Source: an uncultured Eubacteriales bacterium
GTDB taxonomy: Bacteria; Bacillota; Clostridia; Oscillospirales; Oscillospiraceae
NCBI GenBank assembly: GCA_958427375.1
Contig: CAUABY010000067.1
Coordinates: 1-9,476 of the forward strand
Length of the DNA stretch: 9,476 nt
Direction: 5' to 3'
Each line of letters begins with the position of its first letter. The first letter of the stretch is position 1. The notes below the pieces were generated by a model. That model worked only from the letters and a program-made list of their open reading frames with translations, had not been told where the DNA came from and did no database searches. The translations under genes were made by a program, and so were the position numbers. Shown piece by piece: positions 1 through 7,110 of the stretch.

Positions 1-86
1 GAGAAAAAGGTGAGAATGAGCAGCACGACAAGAAAGACTATTGCCGCGTCCTTGACCCATGCTCTGTTTTTAGGTTTAGTTTCCAT
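1..86 (-). CDS. N-terminus of a probable HlyD/RND-type periplasmic adaptor (partial)
   Basis: Only the first 28 codons are visible; the gene continues past the left edge. The peptide begins METKPKNRAWVKDAAIVF and runs straight into a single hydrophobic segment (about residues 14-28). A short basic cytoplasmic tail followed by one anchor helix is the usual beginning of HlyD-like membrane-fusion/adaptor proteins of clostridial ABC or RND-like exporters, and this particular start reminds me of that family; the assignment rests on recall of the N-terminal style and not on a domain. The start is supported by GAGG about ten bases upstream. It lies 53 bases downstream of the second permease on the same strand with no clear terminator between them, so co-transcription is possible. 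An unrelated single-pass protein cannot be excluded. Confidence 0.5.
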   Translation of the reverse strand, partial: METKPKNRAWVKDAAIVFLVVLLILTFF

Positions 87-139
87 ATTGTATTTACCTC
101 ATTAGTTCGCTGTGGAATATCTATTTAAGCCTTTACACT

Positions 140-1018
140 TTAGCCCTTGACACTGCCGGAGTTTGCGACAATGCCCTCTACCAGATACTCCTCGCCGTGC
201 AGGAAGAGGAGCAGGGACGGGATCATATACACCGTCGCCATGGCGAAGGCCAAGCCTATCTCGCCGGAATTTATGGACGATAGGAACACCGACAGCGGCT
301 GCTTGTCCGGGTCATCAAGGAGGATAAGCGGCTGCTCGACCATATTCCAATAGTCGATAAAGACAAGAATCGCGATGGAGTAGAGCGCGGAGCGGCACTG
401 CGGAATGCAGATTTTAGTGAATATCTGCCACTCGCTCGCCCCGTCAACCTTCGCCGCCTCAATGAGCGAATACGGAATGCGGCGCATGAACTTTGTCAGC
501 AAAAACACCGAAAACGGCGCGAACACTCCGGGCAGGACTATTGACCAGCGCGTATTCAAAATGCCGAGCCAGTCAGACACGAGGTAGTTCGGCACCAGCG
601 TGACCTGATAGGGCATGAGCATGAGGATGACATAGAAGAAGAATATGCCGCTTCTTATCTTGCCGCGCCAGCGGGTGAAGCTATAGGCCGCAACGGAGGC
701 GATGGCAACCTGAAAGAGGACTATGGGGATAACAAGGATGATGCTGTTCCAGAATTTGAGAAGATATTCCGGGGATTTGATGAGGCCGGTGATATACTGG
801 GAGAACGTGACCTCATCGGGGATAAACTTGAGATTGACGGTTTTTGAGACATAGCCGCCGGTGGTGGTGGAAAAAATCATGCCGTAATTGGCCTTAATCT
901 CCGCCTCGGACATAAAGGAGTTTGTAATCGTGAGCACCGTTGGCAGGAGGAAGAGCACCGCAAACACCAAGCAGAGCACAAACATTGCGCCGCGGCCAAA
1001 ATAATGCTTTTTCTTCAT
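140..1018 (-). CDS. Carbohydrate ABC transporter permease, MalG/CUT1 type
   Basis: Inner-membrane subunit of an ABC importer, probably for a sugar or oligosaccharide. The protein (292 residues from this start) has a first membrane helix near residues 5-30, a long extracytoplasmic loop, then about five more hydrophobic segments. The cytoplasmic EAA coupling loop that docks on the ATPase is clear: EAAKVDGASEW from residue 187, with the conserved Gly at 193 and IP following. The C-terminus ends with a VEGIVANSGSVKG tail like the usual F-x-x-G-x-x-x-G-A-V-K-G ending of MalG-type permeases. I chose the ATG at 1018 because it overlaps the upstream permease stop as ATGA and has AAAGGA nine bases upstream; an in-frame TTG at 1042 would add eight residues but has poor RBS spacing. 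Its partner is the preceding permease. Confidence 0.93.
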   Translation of the reverse strand: MKKKHYFGRGAMFVLCLVFAVLFLLPTVLTITNSFMSEAEIKANYGMIFSTTTGGYVSKTVNLKFIPDEVTFSQYITGLIKSPEYLLKFWNSIILVIPIVLFQVAIASVAAYSFTRWRGKIRSGIFFFYVILMLMPYQVTLVPNYLVSDWLGILNTRWSIVLPGVFAPFSVFLLTKFMRRIPYSLIEAAKVDGASEWQIFTKICIPQCRSALYSIAILVFIDYWNMVEQPLILLDDPDKQPLSVFLSSINSGEIGLAFAMATVYMIPSLLLFLHGEEYLVEGIVANSGSVKG

Positions 1019-1911
1019 CCCTCCACGTCCTTTCCGAACCAATCCTCCGCTTTAAAGAGCAGGGCAATGATGACGACCATAACGATTGCCATAACGACCG
1101 CCGCGGCGGAGAGCTTTTGATAGTCAAGCGATTTGAAGGTATTATTCATAAAGTGCTGGAGCATATATAGCGACTCATACGGATAGTCCCCGGTGAGAAG
1201 ATACACCTCTCTAAAGACCTTGAAAGAATTAATAAGTGAGAGGATGGTGACAAAAAGCACCGTAGGCGAGAGATAGCGAAGCTTTATGGCGAAAAACTTA
1301 TAAGCCTCACTCGCGCCCTCAACATCCGCCACTTCAAGGAGCTCTTTGGGGATATTTGAAAGACCCGCCATGAAAAGAATCATAAAATAGCCTAAGTTTT
1401 TCCACAAAAAGAGGATTATGACCACAATCTGACTGCTGTCGGTTTGAAGCCAGTCCACCTTATCCGCGCCGAAGAGCATGATGAACTCATTGACTGTGCC
1501 GTTAAAGTTGAAGAGCACCTGCCAGATGAGCACAACCGAGGCGACAGGCACCATCATGGGGCTGAGGAAGAAGGTGCGAAACTGCGACTTGAGCGGGATG
1601 CGCGCTTCCAGCATCAACGCAAGACCGAGGGAAAGCACGACCGCAAGCGGCACCGCCCATGCCGAAAAGCTGAGCGTATTTTTCGCCGCCAGCAAAAAAG
1701 CGGAGTTTTGAAACAGCTTTATGAAATTGTCCAGAAAAACAAAATTCCTTGAGCCCACGCCGTCTATAAGCGAGTAGTAGACCACAACGCAAAACGGCAG
1801 GATGAAGAACACCGCCACGCCCAGCAGGCTCGGCGAGAGAAAGCAGAGGCTATGCACAAAGTCCTTTTGTTTTTCATTTAATGTGATATGTTTTATCTTA
1901 TGACTTTTCAT
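1015..1911 (-). CDS. Sugar ABC transporter permease, MalF/UgpA-like (CUT1)
   Basis: A 298-residue membrane protein, the first permease of the heterodimeric channel. Hydrophobic segments occur near residues 22-48, 78-100, 112-133, 162-184, 216-230 and 270-290. The EAA loop is recognisable though degenerate (EVADVEGASEAYKFF from residue 193, Gly at 199), followed by L-S-P. The N-terminal pattern SLCFLSPSLLGVAVFFILPF is typical of this family. The ATG at 1911 is preceded only by a weak GGAT, so translation initiation may be modest; a GTG at 1857 preceded by AAGGA is a weaker alternative that would trim 18 residues. The gene follows its own probable promoter (1983-2011) and overlaps the next permease by four bases. 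No ATPase is encoded next to it; many Firmicutes CUT1 importers share an MsmX-type ATPase encoded elsewhere. Confidence 0.93.
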   Translation of the reverse strand: MKSHKIKHITLNEKQKDFVHSLCFLSPSLLGVAVFFILPFCVVVYYSLIDGVGSRNFVFLDNFIKLFQNSAFLLAAKNTLSFSAWAVPLAVVLSLGLALMLEARIPLKSQFRTFFLSPMMVPVASVVLIWQVLFNFNGTVNEFIMLFGADKVDWLQTDSSQIVVIILFLWKNLGYFMILFMAGLSNIPKELLEVADVEGASEAYKFFAIKLRYLSPTVLFVTILSLINSFKVFREVYLLTGDYPYESLYMLQHFMNNTFKSLDYQKLSAAAVVMAIVMVVIIALLFKAEDWFGKDVEG

Positions 1912-1973
1912 GCCGGTTCATCCAATGGTAACTAAGTTGTTAATTTGCAAAATAACAAGATATTGTATATTCA

Positions 1974-2001
1974 ACAGCTTATATTGTACAGCATAAGCTG
2001 T
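1974..2001. repeat. 9-bp inverted repeat overlapping the permease promoter
   Basis: ACAGCTTAT and ATAAGCTGT form a perfect inverted repeat separated by ten bases. It covers the -10 box and most of the spacer of the promoter at 1983-2011, so it could be a repressor operator or, if transcribed, part of a hairpin. No regulator gene is in the window. The symmetry is seen directly; its role is inferred. Confidence 0.55.
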
Positions 2002-2011
2002 GGTTTTTCAA
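1983..2011 (-). promoter_or_regulatory. Probable sigma-A promoter for the permease genes
   Basis: On the minus strand TTGAAA (2011-2006) and TACAAT (1988-1983) are separated by exactly 17 bases. Transcription would begin near 1976, leaving a leader of about 65 bases before the permease ATG at 1911. It lies just after a hairpin that would stop or reduce transcripts from the solute-binding gene, which makes an independent permease promoter sensible. Confidence 0.6.
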
Positions 2012-2063
2012 TAGTCATTACGCTGATAAAGTTTAAGATTGCTTTAATTCCATTCTAAAATCC

Positions 2064-2089
2064 GGGGCGCGTTTTAGTGAACGCGCCCC
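2064..2089 (-). terminator. Strong hairpin after the solute-binding protein gene
   Basis: A perfect 10-bp stem, GGGGCGCGTT with AACGCGCCCC, has a six-base loop and lies about 27 bases after the stop codon of the solute-binding gene. In the minus direction it is followed by GGATTTTAG, a short imperfect T-tract. It probably acts as a leaky terminator or as a 3' stabiliser that keeps the binding-protein transcript in excess over the permeases, a common arrangement in ABC import operons. Confidence 0.7.
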
Positions 2090-2116
2090 TTGTTGATCAT
2101 TGCTTCGTGACAGAGT

Positions 2117-4699
2117 TTATCTCTGCTCGTTGACGTAGATATTCGCCTTGCTCTGCACGAGCTTTGCAACCTCGTCCACACTCTTCTGGCCGGCGAAGTA
2201 AGCCGCGGCCTGCTCGGTGACTATATCGAGGATGCTGTTATTGCCGCTGAAGCCCTGCATGAGGCAGGTAGTGCTGGTGAGCACATCCCAGAGCTTGTCC
2301 GCCTGTTCCTGAGAGAGGGCGTAGAAGTCCACAACCTCGCCGGTCGGGCTGCCCATAGAACCGCGCACGACGGGTATCTTCTCGCCGTTCTCATCAAGCC
2401 TGAAGCTGCCATCCGCATTTTTCTGGTACTGGATGGTCATGGCGTCCTTGAGCTTGGAATTATACACGTTGATATTGGTGGGCAGATAATACTGGTCGCG
2501 CTGGTAGTCCTCAGTGAAGAACTCGCGCAGGAAGTTCCAAACAACATCCTTGTGCTCGCTCTTGGCGCTCATGGCATAGGCATTGCCGGAGCTGCCGATG
2601 AGGCTGCCGGGGTGTCCGTCATAGGTCGGGTAGCCGATATAGGTGGAGTCCCCGCCAAAGTAGTAGTCATTATAGAAGATGTCCTCAAGGGACCAGATGC
2701 TGCCGGGAGAGAGCATCTGTCTGCCGGAGGCGATGCGGTTGGCGGTATTGTCCTCCTCGGTATACTCATAGTTATCCCAGTCAAACTCCTCAGGGAACTG
2801 GGCGGCAAACTCAAGCAGCTCCTTAAAGCTGTCGGAGTCAAAATTGCACTTGCCGGTAGTCCAGTCAACGAAGTTATTCATGTCGAGGGAGAGGCAGTAG
2901 TTGAGAATGGTGTCGCGGGTGGTGTACTGGTCGAAGGGGTCGCAGCCCTCAGGCATGGAGGAGAGCGCCTCTTCAAACTCGTCATAGGTCCAGCCCGGCT
3001 CATCACCGACAACACTGGCGGCGCCAATGGCGGTATAGACATAGAAGCCGGAGACGGTGGCGTACAGGCCGCCGTTGACCTCATAGGCCTGCAAGACGTT
3101 CTGGAAGAAGTCATCACGGCTGAACTCGCTGTCCGCGTCGATATAGGGGTAGAGATCCTCCAAGAGGCCCTTTGCAGCAAGCTGGGTATAGGGCATGTTT
3201 CTCAAATCAATGATATCAGGCACGTTGCCCGCGAGCAGCTCGGTGGCGAGCTTGGTGAAGCCGGCAGTGTAATCCTCTTCGGTATTATACTCGGAGTAGT
3301 CATTAATCTCGATGCAGTAGCTGGGGTTCTCGCGGTTGAACTTGACGATGGTATCGCGGATATTCCAGTCAAGGTACTGGGTGGCCATGGTGATGCTCTC
3401 GCGCACGGGAACGCTGCTGGACGGAACCAAGCTTACGGTGGCGATAGTGACATCATAGGTGCCCTCGCGATAGGAGCCGTCGGCATTCTTGGCGGCATGG
3501 TACTCGTTGAGCATGCAGCAGATAGAACCGTCATCCATGACGGAAATACCGGTGGCGTTATCACCGTTGATACCGAGATTAATCCAGTTGAAAAGCTTGG
3601 TTTCCTCAGCGGTCTCAAGCTTATAGCCGTAAAAGCTTGTGCCACTGGTGTAGTACACGTCATAATCGCCGCCCCCGGAAATGGCGTTATAGGCGCTGCC
3701 GGGGAGTGCATAGCTCTCGCCGAAGGCACCCGCCGCCACATCGACAACTCGCAGCTCATTGCCTGTACTGCCGCTGCACATAGCGGCAACGCGGCCGTCA
3801 GGAAGCTTTACGGTGCCGGAGACATAGAAATAATCATTGGGGTTGCTTCTCTCAACAAGGATGTTTTTATAGCTGCCGTCGGGGCCGATGACAGCCACGC
3901 CGTCATCAGAGCTGACGATAAGATTGTCGTTTGCGTCAAGGCAGGCGTTGTAGACGTACAGATAGCGGTCCTCAGGAACCTCGATGGCGGATCTGGAAAT
4001 CTCGCTGCCGTCGGTATCGAGAACGCGGATGTAGTAGGTGTCAGTATACTCGCGGTAATCCCAGTACGCCTCGTCCTCATCGGTGATATCCTCAGGCGCG
4101 GTGGACCAAAACTCATAGACCTCATCAATGATGACAAGCTTGCCCTCGGAATTGAGATACGCGCCGGCGATGTTCGAGCTGCTGTTATAGTCTCTGTTTT
4201 CGGCGTTTTCGCTGTCGATCGCGGTGGGTGTATAAGCTTCAAGCTTGCTTATGGTGCCGTCAAAGCCAACAAAGTAGAGGTTGCTGACATAGGTCTCTTC
4301 CTTTTCCTCAGCGGCTTCGGAATCATCGGCCGCTTCGCCCTCGGCATCGACAGTGCCGCCCTCGTCCACAGGCATGACGGTAAGATCGTCGTCAGCCTCG
4401 GCCACGGGCTCTGCCGAGTCTTCAGCCATGGTGCCGACCGCGCGTGCAAGTGCAACGCCTTGGTTGGCAATCAGAGCCTCATAGGAGCTGGCATAGTAGC
4501 CGTTGGCGGTGTAGACGAGCGGGTTATAGCTCTTGTCGCTGTCCTTTGCGATGGTGTTGAACTCCGAGCTGTAGATATACTCAGGTGTTTCACTATCGCT
4601 CTTATTGCTGCTGTCGCTCCCGCCGCCGCAGGCGCACAGTGAAAACGCCATTGCCGCGACAAGGAAGAGCGAGGTGAGCTTAGTCAATCTTCTTTTCAT
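2117..4699 (-). CDS. Lipoprotein ABC solute-binding protein with N-terminal beta-propeller-like region
   Basis: An 860-residue exported lipoprotein. Residues 1-23 are a type II signal peptide with basic start MKRRLTK and lipobox L-C-A-C, giving acylated Cys24. A Gly/Ser stretch follows, then an acidic low-complexity linker near residues 95-137. Residues about 138-430 read as repeated beta-strand blocks with motifs such as GFDGTI, NSEGKLVI, DANDNLIVSSDD, GPDGSY, LPDGRVAAM and MDDGSICCM, the look of a WD/NHL-like propeller; a fold assignment is inference. From about residue 436 the protein resembles a family 1 (sugar-type) extracellular solute-binding protein, with MATQYLDWNIRDTIVKFN, VPDIIDL, GGLYATVSGF, GWTYDEFEEAL and an aromatic-rich C-lobe. 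The binding domain alone is of normal size, about 425 residues, so the other half is an addition. The ATG is set by AGGAGG five bases upstream. It probably feeds the two permeases downstream; the ligand cannot be read from sequence. Confidence 0.9.
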   Translation of the reverse strand: MKRRLTKLTSLFLVAAMAFSLCACGGGSDSSNKSDSETPEYIYSSEFNTIAKDSDKSYNPLVYTANGYYASSYEALIANQGVALARAVGTMAEDSAEPVAEADDDLTVMPVDEGGTVDAEGEAADDSEAAEEKEETYVSNLYFVGFDGTISKLEAYTPTAIDSENAENRDYNSSSNIAGAYLNSEGKLVIIDEVYEFWSTAPEDITDEDEAYWDYREYTDTYYIRVLDTDGSEISRSAIEVPEDRYLYVYNACLDANDNLIVSSDDGVAVIGPDGSYKNILVERSNPNDYFYVSGTVKLPDGRVAAMCSGSTGNELRVVDVAAGAFGESYALPGSAYNAISGGGDYDVYYTSGTSFYGYKLETAEETKLFNWINLGINGDNATGISVMDDGSICCMLNEYHAAKNADGSYREGTYDVTIATVSLVPSSSVPVRESITMATQYLDWNIRDTIVKFNRENPSYCIEINDYSEYNTEEDYTAGFTKLATELLAGNVPDIIDLRNMPYTQLAAKGLLEDLYPYIDADSEFSRDDFFQNVLQAYEVNGGLYATVSGFYVYTAIGAASVVGDEPGWTYDEFEEALSSMPEGCDPFDQYTTRDTILNYCLSLDMNNFVDWTTGKCNFDSDSFKELLEFAAQFPEEFDWDNYEYTEEDNTANRIASGRQMLSPGSIWSLEDIFYNDYYFGGDSTYIGYPTYDGHPGSLIGSSGNAYAMSAKSEHKDVVWNFLREFFTEDYQRDQYYLPTNINVYNSKLKDAMTIQYQKNADGSFRLDENGEKIPVVRGSMGSPTGEVVDFYALSQEQADKLWDVLTSTTCLMQGFSGNNSILDIVTEQAAAYFAGQKSVDEVAKLVQSKANIYVNEQR

Positions 4700-4830
4700 C
4701 TTGTCCTCCTAATATAAAAATATTTTTCCTTTGTTGAGTAAATTTGGGGTATTTCACCACCGGCTCTGTCAGCCTATAATTGTAGACGATGGAGACGGGA
4801 AAAAGTTCTCATATTTTGAAGAATTTTTTC

Positions 4831-4868
4831 AAAAAATTTTAAGCCGTGTTCCAGCGCTGTTTCGGCTT
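4831..4868 (-). terminator. Possible attenuator hairpin in the solute-binding gene leader
   Basis: In the minus-strand leader, AAGCCG (4868-4863) can pair with CGGCTT (4846-4841) over a 16-base loop that holds the palindrome CAGCGCTG. The stem is followed by AAAATTTTTT. The stem is short and four A residues separate it from the T-run, so termination here is only a possibility; the AT-rich stretch after it may simply be spacer. Confidence 0.25.
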
Positions 4869-4903
4869 GTGTATTAGGCATGTTAATACAGAGCTCTTTG
4901 GAG

Positions 4904-4932
4904 ATTATAGCGCTGTACAGGCGTTTTGTCAA
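4904..4932 (-). promoter_or_regulatory. Consensus sigma-A promoter for the solute-binding protein gene
   Basis: TTGACA (4932-4927) and TATAAT (4909-4904) match consensus perfectly with a 17-base spacer. Transcription should begin near 4897, giving a leader of roughly 198 bases before the ATG at 4699. The spacer holds the 8-base palindrome CTGTACAG, a possible operator. The promoter lies just 20 bases past the stop codon of the NlpC/P60 gene. A promoter this strong without any visible activator site implies either high constitutive expression or repression. Confidence 0.85.
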
Positions 4933-4951
4933 TACAGGGGCGTGGTGCCTT

Positions 4952-6370
4952 CTATTTTATAATCAGCGCGGAGGCGAGCGCGCCGAGCCACAGGCCGCCC
5001 GTGCGGCGCCTGGTGTCGGCAAGGCTGTTGACGGTGACGGAGTTGACGGAGAAGTCGTAATTCTCGTCAGCGTCCGCAGGGCCGAAAGAGCCGACGGCGC
5101 TTATGACATAGGCTTTGTCGCCCGCTTTACCGAGGTAGAGCATGATATGGCCGGGAAATCCGAGCAGCGAGCCCGCTGGGATATCGTCGAGCGCTTTGAG
5201 CTTTTGCGCCTCATCCATGCCGGAGAGGTCGAGCTTTTCAAAGCCGTCCACCGCCATGATTGCGCCCGCCGTGCGCGGCAGTTCAAAGCCGAAGCAGGCA
5301 AACACTTCATGCACGATGCCGGAACAGTCGTTTGCGGAGTACATGCCCGCCCAGCCATAGCGCGCGCCGAGGTGCTTGAAGGTGAGCTCTACTATATTCT
5401 CGCGCGTGAACGGCAGAAAGCCCACGCACACATCCTCCCCCGCGGGGATGAGGGCGTACTCATCTTTAATATATCCATCCTCGCCGCGCGTGGGGAGCTT
5501 TACAACATAGCAGCCATAGGCGCGGCGGGAGTTGATGGGCTCTGCCTCCGTGCCATCGTCCGCAAGGGAGAGCCTTGTGCCCATGGGCAGGCGCAGGGCG
5601 GAGACAGAGGGACAGTACGGCTCGTCCGCAAGGGTGAGTTCGCGCGCGGTGACGGTTAAAAACCGCTCCGGCCGCATGCGCTCAAGCCAGTCGGCGCGGC
5701 TTTCGCAGAGGGCGAGATTTTCTTTTTCTATCCAGCCGCCGAAGCCATAGAGCATGACATAGCACCAGTCCCCGTCCGCGCTCTCGTGCAGCACGGCGAG
5801 CGGGAGGTAGGGCAGAAACTCCGACATGACGAGTTTATCATAGAGCCTGTCCGTGGCTGTGCCGCCGACAAAATCGTTCGTGGGGAAAAGGCGCAGGCTC
5901 GCCCGGCGCACGGAGTAGCCATAACGCACGGTGACGGTATCCGGCACGGCGTCGGGCGCGGTATTGGCGAGGAGCGCGTCCCAATACGCTTTGTCCGTGG
6001 GCGCGCCATGGAGATACCGTGACGCCGGGTTCTCCGGCGGCTGTGCAAGCGTAACAAGGGCGCGCACGATATCACCCGGTACGCTCTCCGGTATATCGGT
6101 GAGCGCACAGCTTATATCGCCAATGCTTATCATATCGGCGTTCTGGGCGTTAACTGCGGCAATCTCGCTTTGGGACATGATGAGCTTATCGCTGTGCGCG
6201 GCCTGCTTATTCTTTTTGCCGAGCCAGTACTCTGCCGTGAGCTGCTCAGCGCTCACGCCGTCCGGCAGGGCTATATGTTCTTCCGCCGTCTCCGTCTTTA
6301 TGGCCTGCGCCGCGGGCAGCGGCGAGAGCAGGGCGATTACGGCGAGGCTTATGGCAATCAATCTTTTCAT
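4952..6370 (-). CDS. Secreted NlpC/P60 peptidoglycan peptidase with two SH3 domains
   Basis: A 472-residue exported cell-wall enzyme. Residues 1-23 form a Sec signal peptide ending AAQA. The order matches the four-domain family to which YkfC-like gamma-D-Glu-diamino-acid endopeptidases belong: an N-terminal NlpC/P60-associated region (about 40-130, with W49 and IMSQSEI), two bacterial SH3 domains (about 145-225 and 235-310), and the NlpC/P60 domain (about 320-470). The catalytic Cys is C349 in NDCSGIVHEVF and the His is H408 in FPGHIMLYLG. The third polar position, usually His in an I-H-A-type motif, reads Ser424 in YVISAVG. Members cut between D-Glu and the diamino acid of stem peptides. The ATG overlaps the DUF523 stop as ATGA and has no well-placed RBS, so translation is probably coupled. 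No terminator follows; the next gene has its own promoter. Confidence 0.9.
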   Translation of the reverse strand: MKRLIAISLAVIALLSPLPAAQAIKTETAEEHIALPDGVSAEQLTAEYWLGKKNKQAAHSDKLIMSQSEIAAVNAQNADMISIGDISCALTDIPESVPGDIVRALVTLAQPPENPASRYLHGAPTDKAYWDALLANTAPDAVPDTVTVRYGYSVRRASLRLFPTNDFVGGTATDRLYDKLVMSEFLPYLPLAVLHESADGDWCYVMLYGFGGWIEKENLALCESRADWLERMRPERFLTVTARELTLADEPYCPSVSALRLPMGTRLSLADDGTEAEPINSRRAYGCYVVKLPTRGEDGYIKDEYALIPAGEDVCVGFLPFTRENIVELTFKHLGARYGWAGMYSANDCSGIVHEVFACFGFELPRTAGAIMAVDGFEKLDLSGMDEAQKLKALDDIPAGSLLGFPGHIMLYLGKAGDKAYVISAVGSFGPADADENYDFSVNSVTVNSLADTRRRTGGLWLGALASALIIK

Positions 6371-6804
6371 ATAAGTTTATCAAGTTCCTTTTCGGAGTAA
6401 ACCGCGACGCCGAGGGCGCGGAGCTTTTCCGCGGCCGCGCCGTCACCGTCAATCAAGGTGCCGGTGAACGTGCCGTCATATATTCTGCCGCTGCCGCAGG
6501 AGGGGCTGTTGGCTTTCAAAAGCGCTTTGCGGCAGCCATAGCGCCGGGCGAGCGCGATGGCGACATCAGCGCCCTTTTCAAATTCCGCCGTCACGTCGTG
6601 TCCGATTTTGCTTATAACGCGCTCCCCTATCCTCTCGCTCGGCTGGCGTGGGATGGGCAGGCCGCCCGCCGTTTCCGGGCAGGCGGGGATGAGGCGGTAG
6701 CGTGCCTTGAGCCGGGCGAGCGCCGCGGCGGGCAGAGCGTTATTGCCGCCGCTGTATTTGCAGTTTGAGCCGAGCAGACAGGCGCTTATCAAAAGTGCTT
6801 CCAT
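6367..6804 (-). CDS. DUF523 family protein (TudS-like, probable Fe-S protein)
   Basis: A 145-residue cytoplasmic protein of full family length. It has all three hallmark cysteine motifs of DUF523: SACLLG (C9), ACPETAGGLPIPRQPSE (C42) and KANSPSCGSGRIYDG (C103). In the characterised member TudS, a thiouracil desulfidase, three such cysteines hold a [4Fe-4S] cluster; the true substrate of most family members is unknown, so I assign only the family. The ATG at 6804 has GGAGG nine bases upstream and puts SACLLG near the N-terminus as usual; a longer reading from 6855 would start inside the terminator stem. It ends in an ATGA overlap with the NlpC/P60 gene. No promoter is visible in the 20 bases between the upstream terminator and the RBS. 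Confidence 0.92.
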   Translation of the reverse strand: MEALLISACLLGSNCKYSGGNNALPAAALARLKARYRLIPACPETAGGLPIPRQPSERIGERVISKIGHDVTAEFEKGADVAIALARRYGCRKALLKANSPSCGSGRIYDGTFTGTLIDGDGAAAEKLRALGVAVYSEKELDKLI

Positions 6805-6824
6805 TATATCTTTCCTCCGTATAC

Positions 6825-6858
6825 AAAAATGATGCGCCGGGAATGGACGCATCATTTT
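6825..6858 (-). terminator. Intrinsic terminator before the DUF523 gene
   Basis: AAAATGATGCG (minus strand, 6858-6848) pairs over 11 bp with CGCATCATTTT (6836-6826) around an 11-base loop, and the stem runs into ATTTTTG. It should end transcription from the Clp-macro-rhomboid operon and of any RNA made from the 6859-7136 element. Because A- and T-runs flank both sides it could also work on plus-strand transcripts. Confidence 0.85.
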
Positions 6859-6884
6859 AGCTGCCGGGAGTCGAACCCGTGCTG
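6859..6884. repeat. Left terminal inverted-repeat arm of the 276-bp element
   Basis: This 26-base arm begins AGCTGCCGGGAGTCGAAC on the plus strand and matches the reverse complement of 7111-7136 at 23 of 26 positions; the first 12 are identical. Read on the minus strand it contains GGGTTCGACTCCCGGCAGCT, which looks like a tRNA/tmRNA T-arm and 3' acceptor strand. A TTTA(G) repeat at 6856-6860 borders it and recurs at 7136-7140. Confidence 0.85.
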
Positions 6885-7110
6885 GTTTTTACGGGCGGAT
6901 TTACGCCCATGCTTTGTCAGCGGCCTTGGCAAGACATCAAGTATTACCTGCGGCCGCTTTCGCGCCTGAACGAAAAACCGCTCCGGAAAAACTGCTCTGC
7001 ACATTCTGGCGAGCTATGTTTGAGCTATTTTGCGTGCGGCGGACGCAGCCTTGCTTGTCGCAAGGCAAGGACAACAAGTGCAAAAGAGCCAGATCAGAGC
7101 CGCCAGAATA

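Noticed and set aside
2552..4642. A 696-codon open frame on the plus strand opposite the solute-binding protein
   Set aside because: It is fully antisense to a gene with signal peptide, lipobox, RBS and promoter. Its Val/Ala/Gly/Ile-rich translation without motifs is typical of a mirror frame created by codon bias.
4880..5659. A 259-codon plus-strand frame opposite the NlpC/P60 gene and its promoter
   Set aside because: No recognisable domain, biased composition, and it runs through the consensus promoter and the catalytic domain of a well-supported gene.
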